DNA from: Smittia aterrima
Taxonomy: Eukaryota; Arthropoda; Insecta; Diptera; Chironomidae
DNA: 64,000 nucleotides
Assembly (NCBI GenBank): GCA_033063855.1
Contig: CP093829.1
Location: 2,552,243 to 2,616,242 of the forward strand
Direction of reading: 5' to 3'
The position numbers were made by a program, and so were the translations under genes. The notes beneath the pieces were generated by a model. It had not been told where the DNA came from. It did no database searches and worked only from the letters and a program-made list of their open reading frames with translations. Positions 38,001 to 50,000 of the stretch are shown here, piece after piece (the first letter of the stretch is position 1; each line of letters opens with the position of its first letter).

Positions 38001-41000
38001 ACAACTTCTGGCGCAGCAATTGGTTGGAAGCTTTGAGATTCAACTGTGATGAACATTTCAGTCGTTGATCTCACGGTTTCAGAAGGCTTTTGTTCTTCGT
38101 GACCGACGACATCAGCGAAAGTTTGGTCGAACTCTGGATTGCGAACATCATGAGAGTCAAGTCTCTGGAAGACGCTCATTGGATCGTGAGCTGGAGCTTC
38201 ATCAGAGTCGGTTGATTTAGTTTTCTTGCTCTTGTCGCGTTTCTTCTTTGGAGCTTTTTCTTTCTTGTCAACGATTTCTGGCTCTTGAACTTTCTCAACA
38301 GTTTCAGAAATAATTTCTTTAATTTCTTCGATTGGCTGAGGTTCAACTTCTGGTTCCTTGACCGTCTCAATAGTTTCAGTTACAATTTCTTCAACTGGTT
38401 GAGGTTCAATAATTTCTTGAATTGGTTCAGGAACAACTTCTGGCGCAGCAATTGGTTGGAAGCTTTGAGATTCAACTGTGATGAACATTTCAGTCATTGA
38501 TCTCACGGTTTCAGAAGGCTTTTGTTCTTCGTGACCGACGATTTCAGCGAAAGTTTGGTCGAACTCTGGATTGCGAACATCATGAGAGTCAAGTCTCTGG
38601 AAGACGCTCATTGGATCGTGAGCTGGAGCTTCATCAGAGTCGGTTGATTTAGTTTTCTTGCTCTTGTCGCGTTTCTTCTTTGGAGCTTTTTCTTTCTTTT
38701 CAACGATTTCTGGCTCTTGAACTTTCTCAACAGTTTCAGAAATAATTTCTTTAATTTCTTCGATTGGCTGAGGTTCAACTTCTGGTTCCTTGACCGTCTC
38801 AACAGTTTCAGTTACAATTTCTTCAACTGGTTGAGGTTCAATAATTTCTTGAATTGGTTCAGGAACAACTTCTGGCGCAGCAATTGTTTGGAAGCTTTGA
38901 GATTCAACTGTGATGAACATTTCAGTCGTTGATCTCACGGTTTCAGAAGGCTTTTGTTCTTCATGACCGACGATTTCAGCGAAAGTTTGGTCAAACTCTG
39001 GATTGCGAACATCATGAGAGTCAAGTCTCTGGAAGACGCTCATTGGATCGTGAGCTGGAGCTTCATCAGAGTCGGTTGATTTAGTTTTCTTGCTCTTGTC
39101 GCGTTTCTTCTTTGGAGCTTTTTCTTTCTTGTCAACGATTTCTGGCTCTTGAATTTTCTCAACAGTTTCAGAAATAATTTCTTTAATTTCTTCGATTGAC
39201 TGAGGTTCAACTTCTGGTTCCTTGACCATCTCAACAGTTTCAGTTACAATTTCTTTAGCTGGTTCAAAAACTTCATCAATTGGAGAAACGATTGTTTGCT
39301 CTTGCACCAACTGGTCTTCTTGCTGTTCTACGAATTTCGGAACGACGTGTTCAATTATATCATTTTCTGTTGACTCATGAATTACTTGTTCTTCTTTAAT
39401 TTTTTTGATTGGCTGCTCAATTACTTCTAAATTTTCAGTGGCAACTGGAATATTCTCCATAGGAATATCAGCATCAACGATAGTGACATCTGCAATATGT
39501 TGCTCTTGTGCTTTGAACTCATGCAATCTCTTTTCAGCGTCTTTAAGCGCAATTGCGTCGTAAGGCATTTTCCAGTAAATGTTGTCTTCATAAAGATTAT
39601 AGCTCAAATCAGAAGATGATTCCGATTTAAGAACTTTTTTCTCAACTTGCTTAATTGGCTCGGGACGTGTTTCAGCTTCAATCTCTACCGGCTCATCAAT
39701 TGATATTGGCTTTGTGACGAACCAAATCTTTTCGATTACTTCTTCCGGTGTCTTCATTGTTTCTTCACCAAACTGGTCGAAGACTGTTGTTACTGTCGTT
39801 ACAGTTTGTTTCACGACGGTATTGATTAAAAGTGGTTCTCGCTCGATTTTGACAGAAGCGTCATCAACTACATCTGTTCCATTATTAATAACATCGACCT
39901 CTTTAACAAAAGTCTCGTCAATAATTTCTTTCTGAACTTGAGCAAGATCAACAATGTCACATTTAGTTTCATCTTGCGGCTTTTGTTCTACCTTCTCCGT
40001 TTCAGTTTCAATTACAATTTCATCTTCTTCCGTTGTATCAGTAACAGATATCGTCGGCACGTTGAGTAACTGATACTGCTTTTCAGCGTATCTCATGCTT
40101 AAAATATCGTAGCGTGGAATTTCGTATATAAGCGGATTTACTAGAGTGCGCTCATCAACCGGCAGCACGTTGATTGATTCCTCGACCATAACTTTCACGC
40201 TCTCGGTTTCAGGCAAAAAGATTTTGCAGAGAGCTGCGTATTTTTCAGATTCATTCAATGCTTGATAATTGTACCGTGGCATATCATGCCAGAGGTTGAG
40301 TAAGAATTCATCATGAGTTAATTGTGCAGATGATGGCGCTTCAATTTTTGTGACCGTTCCAATTGGTAAAATGATATTAGATTTATGAGTTTCTACTGTA
40401 GCGGTGTCGGCCTCAGGAATTAGTGATGGTTCTTTGCCAATTACTTCAAACTCGTTTTCATTAATGGGTGGATTAGTCACCTGCTCCACAATGATCTCGC
40501 TGTTAGTTGGTGGAATATTCTTATGTGACTCTAAATTTACTTGGTTCTCAAACTCAGCTTTCAACTCTTCAGCTGTTTCTTCCGTAATTATGTCCCAATC
40601 ATCACCCACGCTAATTGTTCGATTGTTCCTTACTTCTGGTTCAATTGCAATCGTCTTCATCATTTCTTGTAAAACTTCTTGGATCTTAGGCTTTCCTTCG
40701 TCGAACGGGGAAGTCTCGAGTGGTTGCATTGAGATTGTTGCTTCAACTTCTTTCGAAATTTCATGGAATTGCAATTCAATTTGTTCGGGTGACATCTCTT
40801 TCACACGTGACTGTGTATCTTCAATTTTCTCGATGATTGAGTTTGTGATTTGTCGAACTCGGTCACTTGCTTCCTCCAATTTTGATTTTTCTTCTTTAAT
40901 TTCAACAACTTCCGATTCATCCGAAAGCTCGCCAACACGAGCTTGAGCATTTTCGATTTTCTGAATGATATTGCTTGTGATATCTCGAATACGATCACGA

Positions 41001-44000
41001 GCTTCATCACCGAAAGATTTTTCGGGTGAAGGTTCTTTGACTTCAGTGACTTGTTCAACAATTGTTTCATGTTTGATTTCTTCTTCAATTGGCACTGGAG
41101 CTTCAGGAGCTTTTTCAATTTCGGGAGCTTTCTCTTCAAAAGCAATTTCAATCTTCTCTGGAGCCTCAACAATCACTTCAGAAGTTCCTGAAGTTGTTAC
41201 AATTTCAGTGACGCGAGTAACTTCAATGACATTCGTAATGATTTCTTGTTCTGGTGTTTTCTCATGGTCAGGGTCGAGAGCTTCAGATAAAATCTGATCA
41301 ATAATTTCCAACTCTGGAGTTTTGTCGTCTCTCGACAATGATTCATCGATTTGAGTAACGTCGTCGATGATCTCGAAACTGCTTCCGTCTTCTTCAATGT
41401 TTTGCTTGCTCTTTGATTTTTTGGCTTTCACAGAAGCGAGCGTCGAAATGTCATGCTCGATCTTCGGAGTATCTTCTTCAACGATGAATGAAATTTCAAG
41501 TTTGCCTTGCAAAGTGACTTCATCCTCGGACGTGTCAGTGTACTCTTGAATATTTTCTAAATGCTTATCGCTTTCAATAATCTCTGACTTCGATTCTTGA
41601 GTTAAAAATACTTCCTTCTCAACGGGGAAATCCAAAGTTCGTTCAATGACCGTGTCGAGTGTTGCTGTGGAAATTGATTCCCAGTCGGCTTCTGACTTAT
41701 GCCATTCTTCGTCGAGTGGCTCGGGTGCCATTTTAACTGTCTCAGACGATACAACAACATTTTCGATTGTTACGCCTTGAACATTATTTTCATTCTTCTT
41801 ATCGACCTTCACCGCGTAAGTCTGTGGCAACGACAGATGAATTTGTTGAACAGGAACTTTGTTAACAGCTTCATGAGTAATCAAAATAATTCTCTTCGTT
41901 TCGATGTTTCTATCGACGGTTGTTACGCCATTCGTTTCAGTATCTTTCGAAGTACGATCATCATTTGGCTTTTCAGTTTTCTTCTTGTCGTGTTTCTTTT
42001 TCGGCTTTTCACGTCGCTCTGGCAATTCTTCGCCACTTGTGCTTGAATTCTCAGAGTGAACTTCTTTAGTTTTTCTCGATTCATTACCGTCAGCATCGAC
42101 TGCTTCCGGATGACGTCTCTTCGTGTTTCCTCGTTTAGTTTTCTTTGTTTTGGTTTCGATTTCAACGCGACTAGAAATGTCAGCAACCGGTTGCTGTTGA
42201 TGAAGATGTTGTTGATGTACGACAGGCGTTTGCTGTTCGGCTCCATCAACTTTTAAAACAACTTTATGCGACGCTTGTTTGTGTTTACGCGGCGGCGGTT
42301 TTGGCGAGCCCATCGATTTTTCATTCGCGATAAAATTATGAGCACGCTCAGCATTGATTCGAGTAACTTCTGGGCTATTCGTAAATTGAGTTGTAAAGAA
42401 ACTGCCGGAAGCTTCGCGCATTCCCTTCAAGATCTCAGCGTAAGTCTTGCCTTCTTCGTCAGTAAATCCAACGTTAAACGACTCAACAGGGGCTGGTGAT
42501 AAGCTTCTGGCTTCATCTTGAGCAACGTGCAAACGAACAACATTTTCATCAACACGTGGAGCTTCTCTTTCATCTTTGTGAGTCTTCGGCTGTGGCTTTC
42601 TTTCTTTCTTCTCATCGACCTTGCCTCGATTATTCTTCTCATTAACTTTGACCGTTGTTCTCACCTCAGAAACAATCTTTGGCGCATCAACTGGTTCGTA
42701 GCGAGCTTGTGCACTAGTCTGAGGTTGGCTTGCCTGTGGCGCAACACCCCAAACATTGCCGACTGGAGATCGTCCCTGATGGAATCGAATGCGACCCATG
42801 ACGACATCGGCGTAAGTCCAGTTTATAGGCGACGTGTTACTGTCGCGATTGACATTGACGATTGTATAATGTTCGGGGTTTTGCGGATCCAACTCGACTA
42901 CTTTGGATGTCATCAAGTTTATTTGATGCACCAGTGTCGTCAATCTATTTCGCTGCGCCTGTTTTTGAAATTCCATAAGAAATATTTGTTGTTTAATTTC
43001 AAAGAAAGAAAAAAAAATTTGTATGGCGATTTGATGGAAGTGGAATTGATTGATGATAAGAGGTAACAACAATCATAAGCATGTCAAAAGGAGGAAGAGA
43101 CTCAACCGAAGAAGTTTGTAGCTGTAAAGTTCTAAGCTACCCAATAAAAGTTTTTCTTCACCAAGTCTAAAGATTCCGTCAGATAATAGCGATAGAGAAG
43201 AATGGATAGATAAGAGTCGGATCGTTCTATTTGTCTGATAAGTGGCTGCGATTTATTTTCTTTTTTTTCTCAAAAACATTCAATTCAAATTTCGAAAACG
43301 ATAATTAAAAAAATAAAGAAATCAAAACTATAAAAAATATCGAGAGAGGATAAAAATATTTTTGGTTTAAATATTCAAAACGTCCGCGTCAGGTGTTCCG
43401 CGCTTGACGATGATTTTAATGCGTTCATTTCGCAATTTAATATTTTCTTGAATGTGTTTGACTCGTTCTCGAGATGACTAAAGCGATCGAAACAGCACCA
43501 AAGTCGATACGATTTGTTTATTTGATTTACGAGGTGGGTTAGTAAAAGGATTTAACAGGATCAAGAAGGAGATGACGATAAATAAAAACCAGAATAAATT
43601 AAAGATGTTCGAAAAGTGTATTTACAGCTGAGAATGTGAGCTGTGAGCATACATAGACAATTCACCAAGAAGTACAATTAGCGATCGCCCAACCCATAAT
43701 TGTTAATTGTTCTGCCATAAACCAAATTAATTTGCTTTTGTGTTTTGAAAGTCTCAAGTATCTTCGAATGTGTCTCGTTGATTGTCACCGGTTTTACTTT
43801 TCATAAATATTGCGTTCTATTCCTGCGAAGCGTGAGGTTTCGTTTCGATAACAAATGCCTCGAATGACGAATTTTATTTTCATCTAAAAATAACAACTTC
43901 TCAGTTGATAATGCGAGAAGCTTTTAAAAGAATTTATTTCCGTCAAATATCTGACTTTAATTCTGTGCGACTTAGTTGCAGAAAGGAATTATGTCTTGTG

Positions 44001-47000
44001 ACTCGTCTGCTCGCAATCTATTATTGAATCAATTTCTCGTGAAAAGTAAACGATGATTTAATCGGTGATTCAATGTTAGGCAAGAAGAACACGCGTTGAA
44101 ATGTTTCTTTTTGTGCAAACAGCAATAAAGCTGCCGAGCTTCGCTGTGCGGCTGTTTGTAGTAAACTTGAGAAAAAAATATGAAAGAGCGTGAAAATATC
44201 TAAAAATACTAGACGAGCTCGAGAGGCTAGTCATCGTTTCGGATGACGAAGATCGTCTTTTTGCTTTACGTGCGTGCAATATTGCGTGAAGATCGTGCTT
44301 TCTCTACGATCTAATTAAACTTTGAAAGTGATCCTTAAACTTAAGAGCACAAATGAAAGAATAAGAAGAGAAAAATCAACAAAAGATTTTGATGGAAAAA
44401 ATTAACTGAAGAATTTAATTTGCCAAATATTTCCTTGCGTGACTATCGTTGTTCAACTTCAAGCCTGATTATGTAATCAACTCTTCTAATTGATTAGCGA
44501 CTAATTTTTTTTAACAAAAAAAACGCTCTCATTAGTCGCAGCCACCGTGCTTGTTCGGGCAAAATCAATTTCAACCAAAAAAAAAATAGTTAAACTCGAA
44601 GTCTTCTGTCAAATGGCGTTAAAGAAGAAGGAAAAATGTCGGATATCGATTGGAGCGCGAGGAGCTCTCTCGCTCATTTTATCGATGACAACATTCTTCT
44701 TTATAAACCAAAAACTAAAACCAGTAAGACGGTTAGGAAATGTTTCTTTTTTTCCATTCGATATTGATAAATGAAATTATCGATTATTCGTGTTTGTCGG
44801 TAAGATAATAAACCATAGTCGAGTAGAGGAGAGATAGAGGTCTAATGAATACTGTTTACGAGTGGTGTAGAATAAAAGAATTGCTTCTTATCGGTGAGAA
44901 ATGAAATGGTTCAAGCAGAAGACAAATGAGGCAACAATGAGCAAACCCTTACCTGGACGTTGTCGGCTGGATGATCTGGTGTCATCGTCTTCAGCAGCTG
45001 CTCTTCTTGGACTAGCTTCTGTTTCAGTGTCTGAATGTCGTGTTGATATTTGTCGATTTGCTGGAGCGCCTTCTCAAGCTCGTTAATCTGACGGGTGACA
45101 TCTTGATGGAATTGATCCAACGTCTCGATCACGGCACGGTACTCGTCATTCAAATCCTTCTCACACGACAGTTCAGTTCGGAAGTGCACCTGTGATCAAA
45201 AAGAAACAAAAGTTAGCCGATTTAAAGTCTCGTGCGCGACACACCTCCGAGGTGAAGATCGCGCAGCTAGACAGAGAGAAGAAGTCACAAATAAATAAAT
45301 AAACATAAAGTTACTTGTAGCTTCTCAAACGAAATCGTAATTTTCGTCTTTTGCGTTGTTATATCAGCGAGAGTCTTTTCCAGATAAACCAATTGATCGC
45401 GCAGTGGTCGATTCCTATATTGCGGTGACTCAAACGTCACACGCGACTTCGATACCCAAGTATAAACATCCTTAATCTTCTTGTCATATTGATCCCATTC
45501 CTCAGTCAGTTCCAGTAACAAAGCATTCTAATTGATGTGAATAAGAAAAATAAATTGAAAATTAAATCGCTCTGATCGTGGGCCGATTGATTCCATTGTT
45601 TAAAATCATCAAATACCCGTTTAATTAATATCGCCTCGATCTCCATCTTCAAATTTTCCGATTCTTGCAGCTTCTCCTTCAATCTATTAACAATCTTGTA
45701 CTCCGAGATATCATCCAAAAACTTATTCATGTCGCTCAGGTTCTGTGTTATTGATTTGATGCTACTCAATGACGTCTATTAATATCACACAATTGGTCAG
45801 CAGTGTGCGTTTGCGTTTGGGTGTTGAAAACACGAGAAGAAGTAGAAGAGAAGAAAAAAAAAGATTCTTTAAGTCGTAAATTTGTGTTTTGTGAGTTTTT
45901 TTGTGGGGATTGTGAAATAAGAAATACTAATCGCCTCGCGTTAAATCATCGAACGAAGAAATAGTCAAACACGATGAGACGTTTCACAAGTTTCACGATT
46001 TCTTTGATCGAAATTTTAAAGCTTTCAGGCGCCCGCACACGATGATGTCATCGGCAGTTTGAGGGTTGAGGGTCAATGAAAATATTCAGCGACTTGCGTG
46101 TGACCTTGCTCGACTTCACGTCTCAATAAATCTCTCTCATTCATAATCCGATGACGTCACCTTGCGTAACTCCCAAAAAAAAAAGACTAACCGAGTATTC
46201 GCTAAGCTTGACTTGTGCCTCTTGTTGATTATTGATCTTCAGTTCTTGCCCGACAAATATTTTCTTCTCAGTCGCCCAGTTGATGATCACTTGATAAAGT
46301 TCCATAAACTTCGACCAAGCATCAACAACATTGTCAATGATCGCCTTTTGTTCATCTAAGAGTGCAAATACTTGATTGAGTCGTTCACGGGTTTGTTCCA
46401 GGTTCTGTCTAATGTTGGTTGATTCGCGTTCGTCATGTGATGATTGAATAATGCTAAATCCACTTTTGCTGGCGGTGTCAAACCATTCTGTAACAGATGG
46501 TCGCTCTTGGCAACTGTTGTGGATCGAGACTTTGAATTCCAAGGGTTCTGTGTAGTGGCTCTTAAGCTTCTCTTCAGTATCATTTATCCAGCAGTGAACT
46601 TTTTCTGTGTTGTAGAGGTAATCACTTCGTATGGTCTTTGCCATTTTAAACGCACGATTGTGTTCTTCCATTGTGTCCAATAATTTTTCCACTTTCAATT
46701 CCAATTCTTTCAATTGGTCTGTGATTTCCGGCGCGATGAATTCTTCGAACTCGTCCAATGACTTGTTGAGCTTTTGAATCTCGTGCTTGTAATTATTCAA
46801 CTTATTGTTGATCTCGTCGATTGTCTGTTGATTCTGATCGATTTCCTTTGAATACGGATCAAACTCGTTTAATTGCTGCTCAACTTTCTGCAATTCTCCT
46901 TCGATTTGCGTACAGTTCGTAGATAAATCCTTGATCAACTCCAAAATCTTCTTCACCTGAATATATTTTCCGTTTAACGTGTTCGAGAGACTGTTGGATA

Positions 47001-50000
47001 ATGAAGAGAAGGAGAAAGTTTAGACAATTTAGAACGCAAACAAACAACAATGTGGAGCGATAATGAAAATGTCTTTTAACTCATGTGAAAATCTTGAAAT
47101 ATTTTTAGAAAGACTCTTCTCAATTTCTGCTCAGCGCGCGAAATAGCATAATTGGACTCCTGCCAAAGGAATTAGTTACAGATTCAAGCGCGAATATATT
47201 TTGCTATATTTTTGGATGAGTTTTCGCTTTCGAGAAATTTTTAAAGAGAAGAAGAATTTTATTCTGTTTTTATTTCATTCCTTTGCGATGAGCATCGAGA
47301 GCACCACATGGTTAATTGAAATGCGTTGTTAGACAAGCAAAAACAAGAGACAGATCTCACCTAAATATCTGCTCGCTCAAGCTATCAAGCTTTGACTTGA
47401 TGGGTTCAACCGCTTCAGGTTGTTCTTCCTTTAAAAATCCGAGAACTGGTTTTGCAAGATGCTTCAAATTCTGCTTCAACTTCTCGATCGCTTTGATCTC
47501 GTCGATGTATTGCTGTGAAGATTTTTGAAGACGAAAAGATGTTAAATGCAAATGATTTCGCAACCAAATATCAAAGATCAAACAAAAGTAATAAATCGTC
47601 ATGGCTGGAAATGTCATCAGCTCTTTGCTAATTAACTCACCAAAATATTATTCTTCACTTCTTCCAGCAAAGGCTGTGTCTTCTGTCCAAAATCAATATC
47701 CTTTGTCTTATCAGTGAGACTCGATAAACTCTTTTCGACCGTGTTGATGTCACGTTCTAAATCCGACCAATTCTGTGCAATTTGCGACAATGTCTCGATC
47801 TGATTATCAATTGAATTTATCGTGTTTGTCCACTTAAGGTTTATATCCGTGCTTTGGCGCTGAATTTTTTCTCGGTTTGGCTGATCGGCGACTTGCAATA
47901 ATTTCTCAGCTAACTGGTTCAATGTATCGATCTGATCTTGCTGGGCCTGTGAAAGGAAAAGTTAAAAATATTTGTTTTGTGCAAATTTCTTTTTCCGCAA
48001 TAAAACTAAAGGCAATCCAGCCGACTCGCGTTATCAAATATTTTTTTATGTGACAACCCGAAAAAAAAGAATTTAAAAATACTTTGCTGCTTTTCTGCGA
48101 CTAGCCTTCGGCAAACTCACGATTTAGACTGACGAGAAATGCAAATTATTCTCTAGAAATCTTCACAGCAAGAGAAGCCACAAAAAAAAACGTTTATTTT
48201 CTCATGCCATCATCGCGTTAAAAATATATGAAAAGAAGAAAAATCCACCGGCTTTCGATAAAATAAAGTTAGTGCTTACTCTTGAAAATCGCGAAAACGT
48301 TCAGTCTCAGCGTTGCTTCTATTACTGGAGTCGCGACGGCTTTGAGTAAATGAAAAAATATTTGCTCAGAGGAAACTCAAACGCGCTCGCAGACAAACGT
48401 AATCCAACCGAACCAGACACATGTGGTTGCTCGCGAGAGTTTTTATATTTCTCGTGAAAATATTTTTTTATTTTCATTTTCGGCAGTCAAGGAAAATCGA
48501 AAAGCTTCCAATAACTTAAAAGATTTTCATTTGTTTTGAAAGGAAAATATTTCATTTCCGACTTTTTTGCGTTTCGCGTAATTCTGACATTGAAAATCTT
48601 CTTAAAATTTGTATGCCAAATAAATTATCGCTCTCTCATCCACAAAAGCTTTTTCGTGGTGTGCCGGCTCTCGCTCGTATCGATGTGTTTCTTTTATAGG
48701 TTTGTAAGGCCAAGATCACAACAACGCATTGGAATGGCTGTGTGTCAAACGTCGATGACATCACCGGAGCTTGAAAATATTTTTCCCGTGATAACATTCA
48801 ATAACTTAACGTTGATATTTTAATACACGCACGTTCGTATTTTTATTTCTTCTTTGCACTGAACGTCGTCTAGCAACACAAACATAGAAATTACGTAATT
48901 CTGCGGGGAATCTTTCAGCGGAGAAGAAACTACATTGAAAAGAAGAGTTTTATGGCTCTCATTATGTTTACTCGTTTGTCTTGTCTCAAGTCGCAAACTG
49001 AATGAAATATCTCTTCGATAGAATTCAAAATCCATTCATAGGTTTCGCTTTCCGTGAAGCTAAAAATAGTTTTTCCGTGTCGGATGCGGCGAAAGCACGT
49101 GGACTGGTTAAATTGAGTCGTCACAGAGCAAATTGTGTTTCGCTCAGTTTTATTTGGTTGATTTCGGAATATTTTTGTTTACAGTGCAAATGAGCTCATC
49201 GAGGCTGTTTGATAAGCCAACTGAACAGAAACTCTTCACACTTTTAAGTTGTTTAACTTAATTTTAAAACGCAAATACGCGAATATTCTTGGAACGAAAC
49301 ATTCTGGAATAATTTGAAATTTAGAATCGAAAAGTTCTTTGAGCTCTGTAAGTTAGTCAACTGTCGTCGACATTCTCATAGTTTCGGAAGCATCGCACGC
49401 GATTTGGCTTGTAGATGTTTGTAATTCACGCGTGTGAAGCAAAATAAACGAATAAATCAATTTGCTTCAGGGCCAAACTCATAAATGTGCTAAACTCACC
49501 TGAATCGCAGTCAACTTGTTGTTGAGCTTTTGCAAAAAGACTTTCAATTTGTCTGTCGAGCTGATCAGCTCGTCCTTCGGCACCTTTGTTAATAAATTGC
49601 CAATTGATTTCAACAATGAACAATAGCTCGTCCACAGTTCGTGATTCTTTTGGAGATTCGATTTGGATTGTTCTGCGCGTGCAGTTACGTCCTTGAACGT
49701 AGCGCCGAACTTTTGTAAATCGCGCAGTAGCTCCTCCTTGTTGATATTATTCAGTGAAGGCAGAATATTCTTGGCACTATCATTGATTTTCTCAAGCAAA
49801 TGTTTGATATCTGGAAGTTTATCGTCTACGTTCGCTACGTGCTTCTCCATTATGTTGTTGATATTCTCGAAATCGATATCGTCCGTATCGTTCACAAACT
49901 CACTTTCAACCATGTCCACCCAGTTATTGAACTCGGACACAAGCTGAATGTAGCTCAATCGATAATCTTTGTTGTCGTCGAGATATTTCTTTCTCTCCTC

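Noticed and set aside
24572..39234. Series of 71-codon plus-strand and 64-codon minus-strand frames repeating every 432 bp
   Set aside because: They are antisense or shifted-frame shadows of the array unit; they recur only because the DNA repeats, and have Phe/Asn-rich or Lys-rich biased composition.
24060..39255. Array as satellite DNA or CRISPR
   Set aside because: The unit is a multiple of three, open in the gene frame through nearly all copies and joined to unique coding sequence on all sides; CRISPR arrays do not have 432-bp gapless units and this is an insect genome.
46950..46960. Acceptor directly before 46956 for exon 7
   Set aside because: It would break phase with exon 6, which ends two bases into a codon; the AG before 46990 restores frame and has a better pyrimidine tract.
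47947..49499. Search for tRNA or other structured RNA genes in the long introns
   Set aside because: No tRNA box A/B arrangement or other known RNA pattern found by eye.
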